Of a stretch of DNA of 64,000 nucleotides, positions 53,104 through 61,676 are shown piece after piece (position 1 is the stretch's first letter; each line of letters begins with the position of its first letter). A program made the translations under genes and the position numbers. The notes under the pieces are model-generated. The model saw only the letters and a program-made list of their open reading frames with translations, made no database searches and was not told the origin of the DNA. Source of the stretch: Nonomuraea pusilla (lineage in GTDB: Bacteria > Actinomycetota > Actinomycetes > Streptosporangiales > Streptosporangiaceae); contig NZ_FOBF01000001.1 in the NCBI RefSeq assembly GCF_900109355.1, positions 361,383 to 425,382 on the forward strand, written 5' to 3'.

Positions 53104-53136
53104 TGCGATTGAACGCAACGTTAACAGAGCCGCAAC
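53104..53136 (-). promoter_or_regulatory. Candidate PHO box upstream of ppk
   Basis: On the minus strand three adjacent 11-base units each begin with GTT: GTTGCGGCTCT, GTTAACGTTGC and GTTCAATCGCA. Spacing and the GTT(C/A)A core resemble PhoP direct repeats (consensus GTTCACC) seen before Streptomyces ppk. The match outside GTT is partial. Confidence 0.45.
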
Positions 53137-53139
53137 GAC

Positions 53140-54078
53140 TCACTCCGGCTGATCGATCTGCTCCAGCCTGGCGGCCCGCTCTGCCAGCCGCGCCTCCCTC
53201 TGGCGGATCTTCTCCTCGCGCTCCCTGGCCTTCTCGGCCTCCTTCAGCAGCCGCTCACGCTCCTTCTCCGCCTCTTTCAGCAGCCGCTCACGCTCCTTGA
53301 GCTCGCGGACCCTCGCCTTCTCGGCCTCGCGCAGCTCGCGCTGCCTGGCCTTCTCGGCCTCCTTGAGCTCCCTGTCGCGCGCCTTCTCCAGCTCGCGCAG
53401 CTCCTTCTCGCTGGGACGCGGCCGGGACGGCGCCGAGGCCTGGTTCCGCGTGGCGGCCGTGATCGCCGGGTCGGGGTTGAGGCCGGTCAGGCCGTTCCAC
53501 GCCAGGTTCACCAGGTGCGCCGCGACCTCCTCGCGGCCCGGCTTGCGCACGTCGAGCCACCACTGGCCGGTCAGGGCGACCATGCCGACCAGCATCTGGG
53601 CGTACATCGGGGCGAGCTTGGGGTCGTAGCCGCGGGCCGCGAACTCGTCGGCGAGCACGTCCTCGACCTGGCTGGCGATCTCGCTGATCAGGCTCGCGAA
53701 CGTGCCCGTGCCCGAGGCGGCGTGCGAGTCGCGCACCAGGATGCGGAAGCCCTCGCTGCTCTCCTCGATGTACTGCAGGAGCGCGAGGGCCGCGCGCTCC
53801 AGCTTGATGAGGGAGTGCGCGGCGGCCAGCGCCTCGGTGATCATGCCGAGCAGCTTCTGCATCTCGCGGTCGACGACGACCGCGTAGACGCCTTCCTTCC
53901 CGCCGAAATGCTCGTACACCACGGGTTTCGACACCTGCGCGGTGGCGGCGATCTCCTCGATGGAGGTCCCGTCGAACCCCTTCTCGGCGAAGAGGGTACG
54001 GCTGATGAGGATCAGCTGCTCTCTTCGCTCGCTACCGGACATGCGCCTGCGAGATCGGGGTTCGCTCACAGTTTCCAT
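53140..54078 (-). CDS. TetR-family regulator with long charged coiled-coil tail
   Basis: This 312-residue protein starts with a TetR DNA-binding domain (REQLILISRTLFAEKGFDGTSIEEIAATA, then SKPVVYEHFGGKEGVY). The normal ligand/dimer domain extends to about residue 205. The last 85-90 residues are an extraordinary Lys/Glu/Arg-rich helix with about ten repeats of the type ELREAEKAR and ERLLKEAEK, predicted as a single long coiled coil. Such a tail is unusual for TetR proteins. It follows the desaturase gene by 43 bases and probably controls it, binding the palindromes at 55102-55128. Confidence 0.88.
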   Translation of the reverse strand: METVSEPRSRRRMSGSERREQLILISRTLFAEKGFDGTSIEEIAATAQVSKPVVYEHFGGKEGVYAVVVDREMQKLLGMITEALAAAHSLIKLERAALALLQYIEESSEGFRILVRDSHAASGTGTFASLISEIASQVEDVLADEFAARGYDPKLAPMYAQMLVGMVALTGQWWLDVRKPGREEVAAHLVNLAWNGLTGLNPDPAITAATRNQASAPSRPRPSEKELRELEKARDRELKEAEKARQRELREAEKARVRELKERERLLKEAEKERERLLKEAEKAREREEKIRQREARLAERAARLEQIDQPE

Positions 54079-54121
54079 AATGGCGGTGCCGGAGCCGTGA
54101 GCGCTCACCGCGGTCGGGGCG

Positions 54122-55060
54122 TCAGCCAATGCGCTTCGCCGCCAGCCGCTCCGGTGTCGGCCAGCGCACGTCGGACACCCAGCCCAGCCGCTCGAACAGG
54201 CGGATGAGGCCGGCGCTGAGGTCGATCTGACCCTTCAGCACGCCGTGCCGGGCGCAGGTGGGGTCGGAGTGGTGCAGGTTGTGCCAGGACTCGCCGAACG
54301 ACGGGATGGCCAGCCACCACACGTTGCGCGACTTGTCGCGGACCTGGAAGGTCTCCTCGCCGAAGACGTGGCAGATCGAGTTGATCGACCAGGTGACGTG
54401 GTGCAGCAGGCCGATGCGGACGAGCGAGCCCCAGAAGAACGCGGTCATCGCGCCCTGCCAGGACCAGGTGACCAGGCCGCCGAGCACGCCGGGCAGCACG
54501 ATCGAGGTCAGCGCCATCGCGGGGAACCACTTGTGCATCCACTGCACGTCCGGGTCCTTGCACAGGTCGGGGGCGTACTTCTCCCTGTTCGTACGCTCGC
54601 TCTCGAACAGCCAGCCCATGTGGGCGTACAGCAGGCCCTTGCTCATGGACTTGAAGCCGGGGCCGAAGCGCCAGGGGGAGTGCGGGTCGCCCTCCTTGTC
54701 GGAGAACTTGTGGTGCTTGCGGTGGGTGGCCACCCAGTCGAGGACGGACATCTCCAGCGAGAGGCTGCCCGCGATGCCCAGGGCGATCTTCATCGGGCGG
54801 CCGGCCTTGAAGGAGCCGTGGGTGAAGTAGCGGTGGAGCCCGACGGTGACGCCGAGCCCCGACGTCACGTAGAAGACGAAGGCGATGACGATGTCGGTCC
54901 AGCCGAGGCCCCAGCCCCATGCGAAGGGAACCGCGGCGGCGATCGCGACCAGCGGAAGCCCGACGACGACGCCGAAGGTGATCAGCTCGGCTCGGGACTT
55001 CGGCTCGGGTTCGAACTCGGGCTTCGGGGTGGGGGCGGAGCGCTCGGCGAGAACCGTCAT
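54122..55060 (-). CDS. Acyl-CoA/fatty acid desaturase
   Basis: This 312-residue membrane enzyme has the three histidine boxes of delta-9-type desaturases: GLHRYFTHGSF near residue 75, THRKHHKFSD near 112 and ESWHNLHHSDP near 258. About four membrane helices are present. It inserts a double bond into long-chain acyl groups and so adjusts membrane fluidity. Two similar palindromes lie 40-70 bases upstream, and a TetR gene follows, so end-product control by unsaturated acyl-CoA is likely by analogy with DesT-type systems. Confidence 0.93.
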   Translation of the reverse strand: MTVLAERSAPTPKPEFEPEPKSRAELITFGVVVGLPLVAIAAAVPFAWGWGLGWTDIVIAFVFYVTSGLGVTVGLHRYFTHGSFKAGRPMKIALGIAGSLSLEMSVLDWVATHRKHHKFSDKEGDPHSPWRFGPGFKSMSKGLLYAHMGWLFESERTNREKYAPDLCKDPDVQWMHKWFPAMALTSIVLPGVLGGLVTWSWQGAMTAFFWGSLVRIGLLHHVTWSINSICHVFGEETFQVRDKSRNVWWLAIPSFGESWHNLHHSDPTCARHGVLKGQIDLSAGLIRLFERLGWVSDVRWPTPERLAAKRIG

Positions 55061-55361
55061 GGGCTACCTCTCACGGCATGTATGAGGATGATTGTCCGGG
55101 CTACGCAACCGTAACCTACGCAAGCGTAAGTAAGGAAGGCCTAAGCCGGGTATGTGGAATGGGCAACGGTGTGCCGCGGCACGTGCGTGCGGTTCGTCTC
55201 TTGCGGCTTTTCGGGTGCTCTGTTATACGGGCATGCGCGCCCCTACCCGCATGAACCAGGGTCATGCCTGGGGTGTCCGGCTCTGTGTGCTGCAGGGGGC
55301 GCGCGGGCGGGCGAAGGCTCGGTATCGTAGGAGGCGCGTCGGGCACGGGGTGTCCGGTCTA
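55061..55361. other. Intergenic region between desaturase and tRNA-Gln
   Basis: These 301 bases contain the twin desaturase operators close to 55100-55131, then a stretch with no clear gene. TTGCGG (55201) and TTATAC (55223) with 16-base spacing could be a rightward promoter for the tRNA, but the match is weak. Confidence 0.5.
55102..55128. promoter_or_regulatory. Twin TACGCAA(C/G)CGTA palindromes, TetR operator candidate
   Basis: TACGCAACCGTA (55102-55113) and TACGCAAGCGTA (55117-55128) are two 12-bp dyads with 15-base centre spacing, upstream of the desaturase. They fit two dimers of a TetR regulator bound side by side, as known for fatty-acid regulators. Confidence 0.65.
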
Positions 55362-55433
55362 TCCCGGATCGTCTAATTGGCAGGACAAGTGGTTTTGGTC
55401 CACTTTGTAGGGGTTCGAGTCCTCTTCCGGGAG
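55362..55433 (+). tRNA. tRNA-Gln (anticodon UUG)
   Basis: This 72-base cloverleaf has a 7-bp acceptor stem TCCCGGA/TCCGGGA, D stem GTCT/GGAC, an anticodon stem AGTGG/CCACT with loop TTTTGGT (anticodon TTG), a T arm AGGGG-TTCGAGT-CCTCT and discriminator G. The CCA end is not encoded. It reads CAA, and possibly CAG by wobble. Confidence 0.95.
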
Positions 55434-55454
55434 CTTTAGAGCTCGGCCCCCCGG

Positions 55455-55482
55455 CTGACACTTCGGGGCGGCCAGGTATCCT
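55455..55482 (+). promoter_or_regulatory. Promoter candidate for glmU-prs
   Basis: CTGACA and TATCCT are separated by 16 bases, between the tRNA gene and glmU. The predicted start leaves a leader of about 70 bases. Confidence 0.45.
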
Positions 55483-55558
55483 CACGGTGTCGGGAGGGTG
55501 GCGGTGCGGTAGCCGCGCCTTCAGCCCTGATCAGTCCAGTCACAGGGAGCCTCAGTCC

Positions 55559-57010
55559 GTGAGCGTGCCGCGCCCGGCAGCAGTCATCGTCCTCGCCGCG
55601 GGCGAGGGCACCCGGATGAAGAGCCGAACCCCCAAAGTCCTGCACGAGCTGTGCGGCCGCGCGCTGCTCGACCACATGCTCGCCGCCGCCCGCGGGCTCG
55701 ACCCCGAGCGGCTCATCGTGGTCATCGGCCACGCCTCCGAGCGGGTCGGCGGGCACCTGGCGGCCACCAGCCCCGACGCCCACGCCGTCGTCCAGCACGA
55801 GCAGCGCGGCACCGGACACGCCGTGCGCACCGTGCTGGAGGAGGTCGGGGCGATCGCCGGCACCGTCCTCGTCACCTACGGCGACGTGCCGCTCCTGCGC
55901 ACCCAGACCCTCGCCGGCCTGCTCGAACGGCACGACGCCGACGGCAACGCCGTGACCGTCCTCACCGCTGAGGTGCCCGACCCCACCGGCTACGGGCGCA
56001 TCATCCGCGACTCCTCGGGAGCCGTCCTGGAGATCGTCGAGGAGAAGGACGCCACGCCCGAGCAGCGCGCCGTCAAGGAGATGAACTCCGGCATCTACGC
56101 CTTCGACGGCACCCTGCTGGCCGACGCCGTCAAGCGCGTCTCCACCGACAACGCCCAGGGCGAGGAGTACCTCACCGACGTCCTGGCCATCCTGCGCGGC
56201 GACGGCCACCGCGTCGGAGCCTGCGTCGCCCCCGACTTCTCCGAGGTCGAGGGCGTCAACGACCGCGTCCAGCTCGCCTTCGCCCGCACGGCGCTCAACC
56301 GGCGCCTGCTGGAGGAGCACATGCGGGCAGGGGTGACCATCATCGACCCCGCCAGCACCTGGATCGACGTCGAGGTCCGCATCGGGCCCGACGCCGTCGT
56401 CCACCCGGGCACGCAGCTGCACGGCCGCACCGTGATCGAGAGCGGCGCCGAGGTCGGCCCCGCCACCACTCTCACCGACACCCTCGTGGGCGAGGACGCC
56501 GTCGTCCGCAACGCCGTCTGCGACAGCGCCGAGATCGGCCCGCAGACCAGCGTCGGCCCGTACGCCTACCTGCGGCCGGGCACCGTGCTCGGCCGAGGGT
56601 CCAAGGCGGGCACCTTCGTTGAGATGAAGAACACCCAGGTGGGCGAGCGCTCCAAGGTGCCCCACCTGTCGTACGCAGGCGACGCCACCATCGGCGACGA
56701 CGTCAACATCGGCGCGGCCGTGGTGTTCGTCAACTACGACGGCGTCAACAAGCACCGTTCGACCGTGGGCGACGGCGCCTTCGTCGGGTGCGACACCATG
56801 CTCGTCGCCCCGGTGACGGTCGGCGACGGCGCCTACACGGCGGCCGGGTCGGTCATCGACGGCGACGTCCCGCCCGGTTCGATCGGGGTGGCGCGAGCGC
56901 GTCAGCGCAACATCGAGAAATGGGTCTTGCGCAGGCGCGCGGGCACGAAGTCGGCCGCCGCCGCCGAACGGGCGCTGGCGGAGCGAGCACAGCAGGAGAG
57001 TGGCACGTGA
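55559..57010 (+). CDS. glmU: Bifunctional N-acetylglucosamine-1-phosphate uridyltransferase / glucosamine-1-phosphate acetyltransferase
   Basis: This 483-residue enzyme makes UDP-GlcNAc for peptidoglycan. The N-terminal pyrophosphorylase has VLAAGEGTRMKSRTPKVLH, QRGTGHAV and the metal site TYGDVPLL. The C-terminal left-handed beta helix of hexapeptide repeats (VGPYAYLRPGTVLG, NIGAAVVFVNYDGVNKH) carries the acetyltransferase active site. A charged alanine-rich tail ends the protein. Translation starts at the GTG at 55559 or at a second GTG two codons later. It overlaps prs by four bases. Confidence 0.96.
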   Translation: MSVPRPAAVIVLAAGEGTRMKSRTPKVLHELCGRALLDHMLAAARGLDPERLIVVIGHASERVGGHLAATSPDAHAVVQHEQRGTGHAVRTVLEEVGAIAGTVLVTYGDVPLLRTQTLAGLLERHDADGNAVTVLTAEVPDPTGYGRIIRDSSGAVLEIVEEKDATPEQRAVKEMNSGIYAFDGTLLADAVKRVSTDNAQGEEYLTDVLAILRGDGHRVGACVAPDFSEVEGVNDRVQLAFARTALNRRLLEEHMRAGVTIIDPASTWIDVEVRIGPDAVVHPGTQLHGRTVIESGAEVGPATTLTDTLVGEDAVVRNAVCDSAEIGPQTSVGPYAYLRPGTVLGRGSKAGTFVEMKNTQVGERSKVPHLSYAGDATIGDDVNIGAAVVFVNYDGVNKHRSTVGDGAFVGCDTMLVAPVTVGDGAYTAAGSVIDGDVPPGSIGVARARQRNIEKWVLRRRAGTKSAAAAERALAERAQQESGT

Positions 57011-57984
57011 CCAGCATCAAGCAGCCGGGCGAGAAGAACCTCATGCTCTTCTCGGGCCGGGCCTATCCCGAGCTGGCCCAGGAGGTCGCCCAGAACGTGG
57101 GCGTCTCGCTGACCCCCACCAAGTTGATCGACTTCGCCAACGGCGAGATCTACGCCCGCTACCTCGAGTCCGTCCGCGGCTGCGACGCCTTCGTGATCCA
57201 GAGCCACACCGGGCCGATCAACAAGTGGATCATGGAGCAGCTCATCATGGTCGACGCGCTGAAGCGGGCCTCCGCCAAGCGCATCACCGTGGTCATGCCG
57301 TTCTTCGGCTACGCCAGGCAGGACAAGAAGGGCCGCGGCCGCGAGCCCATCACCGCCAGGCTCATGGCCGACCTGTTCAAGACCGCGGGCGCCGACCGGC
57401 TGATGTCCATCGACCTGCACACCTCGCAGATCCAGGGCTTCTTCGACGGCCCCGTCGACCACCTGTTCGCCATGCCGGTGCTGGAGAGCTACCTCAAGAA
57501 CAAGCTCGACCTCGCCAACACCACGGTCGTGTCGCCCGACACCGGGCGCGTGCGGCTGTCGGAGCGCTGGGCCGACACGCTCGGCACGCCGCTGGCGTTC
57601 ATCCACAAGCGCCGCGACCTCGACGTGGCCAACTCGGTGAAGGTCAACGAGGTGGTCGGCAAGGTGAGCGGGCGCACCTGCGTGCTCATCGACGACATGA
57701 TCGACACCGCGGGCACGATCTGCAAGGCCGCCGACGCCCTCTACGAGCAGGGGGCCACGAACGTCATCGTCGCCGCCACCCACGCGGTCTTCTCCGACCC
57801 GGCCGTCGACCGGCTGAAGAACTCCCGCATCTCCGAGGTCATCGTCACCAACACGCTGCCGCTGGCCGAGGGGAGCAGGTTCGACAAGCTCACCGTGCTG
57901 TCGATCGCGCCGCTCATCGCCCGCGCCATCACCGAGGTGTTCACCGACGGCTCGGTCACGAGCATGTTCGAGGGCGACACCTGA
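57007..57984 (+). CDS. prs: Ribose-phosphate pyrophosphokinase (PRPP synthetase)
   Basis: This 325-residue enzyme makes PRPP from ribose-5-phosphate and ATP for nucleotide, His and Trp synthesis. LMLFSGRAYPELA, the flexible loop YARQDKKGRGREPI, the catalytic SIDLHTSQIQGFF and the PRPP loop LIDDMIDTAGTI are all present. It starts with GTG inside the glmU stop (GTGA), so it is coupled to glmU, the usual actinobacterial pairing. Confidence 0.96.
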   Translation: MTSIKQPGEKNLMLFSGRAYPELAQEVAQNVGVSLTPTKLIDFANGEIYARYLESVRGCDAFVIQSHTGPINKWIMEQLIMVDALKRASAKRITVVMPFFGYARQDKKGRGREPITARLMADLFKTAGADRLMSIDLHTSQIQGFFDGPVDHLFAMPVLESYLKNKLDLANTTVVSPDTGRVRLSERWADTLGTPLAFIHKRRDLDVANSVKVNEVVGKVSGRTCVLIDDMIDTAGTICKAADALYEQGATNVIVAATHAVFSDPAVDRLKNSRISEVIVTNTLPLAEGSRFDKLTVLSIAPLIARAITEVFTDGSVTSMFEGDT

Positions 57985-58004
57985 GCCGGTAAACTGACCC
58001 GGTT

Positions 58005-58046
58005 GCGCTCGTAACGCCTTCCGCTAGGGCGGGTGAGGGGGAGCGC
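58005..58046 (+). promoter_or_regulatory. Possible structured leader of rplY
   Basis: GCGCTC (58005-58010) pairs with GAGCGC (58041-58046), enclosing an inner CGCC/GGCG stem (58015-58018 and 58028-58031). It lies in the 96-base gap between prs and rplY and may be a protein-binding leader or weak attenuator. Confidence 0.3.
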
Positions 58047-58080
58047 ATGATCATCCGACTCCGCATCCCTAGGAGATGTC

Positions 58081-58698
58081 GTGTCCGAAGTACGTATCGC
58101 CGCCGAGCCGCGCACCACGTTCGGCAAGGGCGCCGCTCGCAAGATCCGCCGCGCCGACAAGGTGCCCGCCGTCCTCTACGGGCACGGCATCGACCCCAAG
58201 CACCTGACCCTGCCGGGCCACGAGGTGCTCCTCGCCCTGCGCACCCCCAACGTGCTCATCCACCTCAAGGGTGAGGGCGTCGACGAGCTGGCCCTGCCCA
58301 AGGGCGTCCAGCGCGACCCGATCAAGGGCTTCGTCGAGCACGTCGACCTGCTCCTCGTCAAGCGCGGCGAGAAGGTCAACGTCGAGGTGCCCGTCACCAC
58401 CACCGGCGACGTCAACTCCGAGGGCCTGCTCGACCTGCAGCTCACGGCCGTCCCGGTCGAGGCCGAGGCCACCCACATCCCCACCGGCGTCGAGGTCGAC
58501 GTCGAGGGCCTGGAGGTCGGGGCGTCGGTGACCGCCGGCCAGCTCACGCTGCCGCAGGGCGTCTCGCTCGCCACCGACCCCGAGACGGTCGTCCTCCACG
58601 TCCTCGCCAAGCCGGTCGAGGCCCCGGCCGAGGCCGAGGAGGCAGCCGAGGGCGAGGCCGCCGAGGCCCCCGCCGAGGGCGAGACCGCCGCCGAGTAA
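58081..58698 (+). CDS. rplY: 50S ribosomal protein L25/general stress protein Ctc
   Basis: This 205-residue protein of the long TL5/Ctc type binds 5S rRNA. The N-terminal L25 domain shows [14 protein letters not shown] and [10 protein letters not shown], followed by the C-terminal beta domain, and the protein ends in a Glu/Ala-rich acidic tail ([18 protein letters not shown]). GTG start with GGAGA upstream. It lies between prs and pth, as in most actinobacteria. Confidence 0.95.
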   Translation: MSEVRIAAEPRTTFGKGAARKIRRADKVPAVLYGHGIDPKHLTLPGHEVLLALRTPNVLIHLKGEGVDELALPKGVQRDPIKGFVEHVDLLLVKRGEKVNVEVPVTTTGDVNSEGLLDLQLTAVPVEAEATHIPTGVEVDVEGLEVGASVTAGQLTLPQGVSLATDPETVVLHVLAKPVEAPAEAEEAAEGEAAEAPAEGETAAE

Positions 58699-58714
58699 CC
58701 GTTTCCTGCGCGAC

Positions 58715-58738
58715 CGGGGCAGCCGCGGGGCTGCCCCG
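58715..58738 (+). terminator. Terminator-like hairpin after rplY
   Basis: CGGGGCAGCC pairs perfectly with GGCTGCCCCG around the loop GCGG, in the 61-base gap before pth. Some readthrough to pth is possible. Confidence 0.7.
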
Positions 58739-58759
58739 TTCCGCTGTGGAGGGAAGCAC

Positions 58760-59344
58760 ATGGACCGCTGGCTGATCGTCGGGCTCGGCAATCCGGGGCC
58801 CGAGTACGCGGGCAACAGGCACAACGCGGGCTTCATGGTGCTCGACGAGCTCGCCGCCAGGGCGGGAGGCCGCTTCAAGGCGCACAAGAGCCGCGCCGAG
58901 GTGCTGGAGACCCGCGAGGCCGTCCTGGCCAAGCCGCTCACGTACATGAACCTGTCGGGAGGGCCGGTCAAGGCGCTGTCCGACTTCTACAAGATCACCC
59001 CCGACCGGGTGATCGTCGTCCACGACGAGCTGGACGTCCCCTACGGCGCCCTGCGCGCCAAGCTGGGCGGGGGCGACAACGGCCACAACGGGCTGAAGTC
59101 GATCACCAAGTCCCTCGGCACCCGCGACTACCTGCGGGTCCGCTTCGGCATCGGCCGCCCGCCCGGCCGCATGGACCCCGCCGCGTTCGTGCTCAAGGAC
59201 TTCGCCACCGCCGAGCGCAAGGACCTCCCCTTCCTGGTCGACCGCGGCGCCGACGTGATCGAGTCGCTCATGACGCGCGGCCTGGACGTCACGCAGAACG
59301 AGTACCACCGGGCCGACCTTCACATTTCGGGCCCTCCACGCTGA
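58760..59344 (+). CDS. pth: Peptidyl-tRNA hydrolase
   Basis: This 194-residue esterase recycles peptidyl-tRNA released by stalled ribosomes. [17 protein letters not shown] with the catalytic His, [22 protein letters not shown] and [13 protein letters not shown] are all there. The length is standard. It follows rplY on the same strand. Confidence 0.96.
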   Translation: MDRWLIVGLGNPGPEYAGNRHNAGFMVLDELAARAGGRFKAHKSRAEVLETREAVLAKPLTYMNLSGGPVKALSDFYKITPDRVIVVHDELDVPYGALRAKLGGGDNGHNGLKSITKSLGTRDYLRVRFGIGRPPGRMDPAAFVLKDFATAERKDLPFLVDRGADVIESLMTRGLDVTQNEYHRADLHISGPPR

Positions 59345-59436
59345 TCCCCGCATAGATCCGTTCGCCGGATCCCAGCGCGCACGCACCGCTACAGTCTGTG
59401 ACTGTCGTACGGCCGTGGACAGGTGGGGAGGCGCGC

Positions 59437-60894
59437 GTGACTCACGATGGGCTGATGACGCTCGTCCGGTCGGGCCACGACCCGTCCTGGCGCGTCAGCC
59501 CCCGCATGCCCGTCTGGGTGCGCGCCTACCGCATGCGCGCCGTGGCCGCCGACCTGTCCTGCGCGGCCGTGGGCGCGGGGGGCGCCTTCCTCCTCAGGTT
59601 CGGCGGGCCCACCCCGTACGTTCTGCCGTACCTCCTGGTCAGCGCCGTGCTGCCGCTGGTGTGGGTGTGCGCGGTGGCGCTCAACCGGGCGTACGAGCCG
59701 CGTCTCGTCGGCATCGGCTCCGAGGAGTTCCGCAGGGTCGTGCAGTGCGGCGTGGCGCTCACCGCCTTCACCGCCATCGGCTCGTACGTCACCAAGACCG
59801 ACGTCGCCCGCGGCTACGTCGTGCTCGCGCTGCCGCTCGTCACCTCGCTCACGCTCACGGCCAGGTACCTCCTGCGCCGCGCCCTGCACCGGAGCAGGGC
59901 GCGCGGCACGTGCATGCGCCGCGTGGTCGCGGTCGGCCACGCCACCGCCATCGCCGAGCTGGTGCAGCTGTTCCGCGCCGAGCCGCACCACGGCATGCAC
60001 GTCGTCGCGGCCTGCCTGCCCGACGCCACCGCCGCGCGCGGCGTCGGTGACGTGCCCGTCGCGGGCGACTTCAACGACGTGCCGCTCGCCGTCTCCCAGT
60101 TCACCGCCGACACCGTGGCCGTGCTCGCCTGCCCCGAGATGGACGGCCAGGCGCTGCGGCGCCTGGCCTGGCGGCTGGAACGCACCTGCACCGAGCTGGT
60201 GGTGGCGCCCGCGCTCATGGACGTCGCGGGTCCCCGCACCACGATCAGGCCCGCCGCCGGGCTGCCGCTGCTGCACGTCGAGCACCCCGAGCTCGCCGGC
60301 GCAAGGCAACTCGTCAAGAACGTCTTCGACCGTCTCGTGGCCGCCGCCCTGCTCGTGATCCTCGCGCCGCTGCTGGCCGGGCTCGCCGTGGCCGTGCGCG
60401 CCACCAGCCCCGGCCCCGCGCTGTTCCGCCAGACCAGGGTCGGCAGGGACGGCGAGCTCTTCACCATCTACAAGTTCCGCACGATGCGCAGGGGCAGCGA
60501 GCACCAGAAGGTCACCCTGGTCAGCGACGGCGACGGGCTGCTGTTCAAGGTGCGCAACGACCCGCGCATCACGCCGCTCGGCGCCCGCATGCGCCGCCAC
60601 TCCCTCGACGAGCTGCCCCAGCTGCTCAACGTGGTCCTCGGACACATGTCACTCGTCGGGCCGCGTCCGCCGCTGCCGGAGGAGGTCGCGCGCTACGGTG
60701 ACGATGTGCGCAGAAGGCTGCTGGTCCGCCCGGGGCTGACCGGGTTGTGGCAGGTGAGCGGGCGGTCCGACCTGTCCTGGGAGGAATCCGTGCGCCTCGA
60801 CCTGCGTTACGTCGAGAACTGGTCCCTTACCTTGGATCTGCAGATCCTGTGGAAAACCTGGTCGGCCGTCGCCCGCGGGCAAGGAGCTTATTGA
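59437..60894 (+). CDS. Polyprenyl-phosphate sugar-1-phosphate transferase (exopolysaccharide initiation)
   Basis: This 485-residue membrane protein has four N-terminal helices (about residues 35-135), a central Rossmann-like domain (VVAVGHATAIAE) and a C-terminal bacterial sugar-transferase domain. That domain contains FDRLVAAALLVILAPL, RVGRDGELFTIYKFRTM, LDELPQLLNVVLGHMSLVGPRP and GLTGLWQVSGRSDLSWEE. It would place the first sugar-phosphate on undecaprenyl phosphate. The GTG at 59437 is preceded by GGGGAGG. Its stop overlaps the cysQ start (TGATG), linking it to sulfate activation genes. Confidence 0.92.
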   Translation: MTHDGLMTLVRSGHDPSWRVSPRMPVWVRAYRMRAVAADLSCAAVGAGGAFLLRFGGPTPYVLPYLLVSAVLPLVWVCAVALNRAYEPRLVGIGSEEFRRVVQCGVALTAFTAIGSYVTKTDVARGYVVLALPLVTSLTLTARYLLRRALHRSRARGTCMRRVVAVGHATAIAELVQLFRAEPHHGMHVVAACLPDATAARGVGDVPVAGDFNDVPLAVSQFTADTVAVLACPEMDGQALRRLAWRLERTCTELVVAPALMDVAGPRTTIRPAAGLPLLHVEHPELAGARQLVKNVFDRLVAAALLVILAPLLAGLAVAVRATSPGPALFRQTRVGRDGELFTIYKFRTMRRGSEHQKVTLVSDGDGLLFKVRNDPRITPLGARMRRHSLDELPQLLNVVLGHMSLVGPRPPLPEEVARYGDDVRRRLLVRPGLTGLWQVSGRSDLSWEESVRLDLRYVENWSLTLDLQILWKTWSAVARGQGAY

Positions 60895-61658
60895 TGACGA
60901 TTCGCGACGACCACGCGCTCGCCGGTGACCTGGCGACCGAGGCGGGGGAGAGGCTGCTGCGGGTGCGCGAGCGCACCGGCTTCGGCGACGCGGCGGCGCT
61001 GCGGGCCGAGGGCGACAGGTCCTCCCACCTGTTCCTGATGGAGTCGCTGGCCAGGCTGCGGCCCAGCGACAGCGTGCTGTCGGAGGAGTCCACCCGCGAG
61101 GAGCGGTTCGACCCGCGCAGGCTGAGCGCGCCGCGGGTGTGGATCGTCGACCCGCTCGACGGCACCCGCGAGTTCTCCGAGGAGGGCAGGTCCGACTGGG
61201 CCGTCCACGTGGCGCTGTGGGAGCAGGGCAGGCTGACGGCCGGCGCGGTGGCGCTGCCGGCCCAGGGGCGCACCCTCACCACCGCCGACCCGCCGAAGCC
61301 GCCGGCCTTCGAGAGCGGCAGGTTCCGCATCGCGGTGAGCCGCACCAGGCCGCCCGAGTTCGTGCGCAAGCTGGCCGTGCTGGTGGGCGCCGACCTCGTG
61401 CCGATCGGCTCGGCCGGGGCGAAGATCTGCGCGGTGCTCACCGGCGAGGTCGAGGCGTACGTGCACGCCGGAGGCCAGTACGAGTGGGACTCCGCCGCGC
61501 CGGTGGCCGTCGCACAGGCCGCAGGAGTGCACTGCAGCCGCATCGACGGCTCAGAGCTCACCTATAACCAAGCCGATCCGTCCCTACCAGATATCCTGGT
61601 TTCCCTACCGGAGCTGGCGACATCCCTGCTCGCCGGAATTCGGGACCTGCACCGCTAA
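60894..61658 (+). CDS. cysQ: 3'(2'),5'-bisphosphate nucleotidase CysQ-like
   Basis: This 254-residue inositol-monophosphatase-fold enzyme likely removes the 3'-phosphate from PAP/PAPS. LSEESTREE and the metal site WIVDPLDGTREF are visible, and the late YEWDSAAPVAVAQAAG completes the family signature. It is coupled to the sugar transferase upstream and lies 18 bases before cysD. With CysDN it would balance the pool of activated sulfate. Confidence 0.92.
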   Translation: MTIRDDHALAGDLATEAGERLLRVRERTGFGDAAALRAEGDRSSHLFLMESLARLRPSDSVLSEESTREERFDPRRLSAPRVWIVDPLDGTREFSEEGRSDWAVHVALWEQGRLTAGAVALPAQGRTLTTADPPKPPAFESGRFRIAVSRTRPPEFVRKLAVLVGADLVPIGSAGAKICAVLTGEVEAYVHAGGQYEWDSAAPVAVAQAAGVHCSRIDGSELTYNQADPSLPDILVSLPELATSLLAGIRDLHR

Positions 61659-61676
61659 ACGCCGGAGGAAGCGCCC

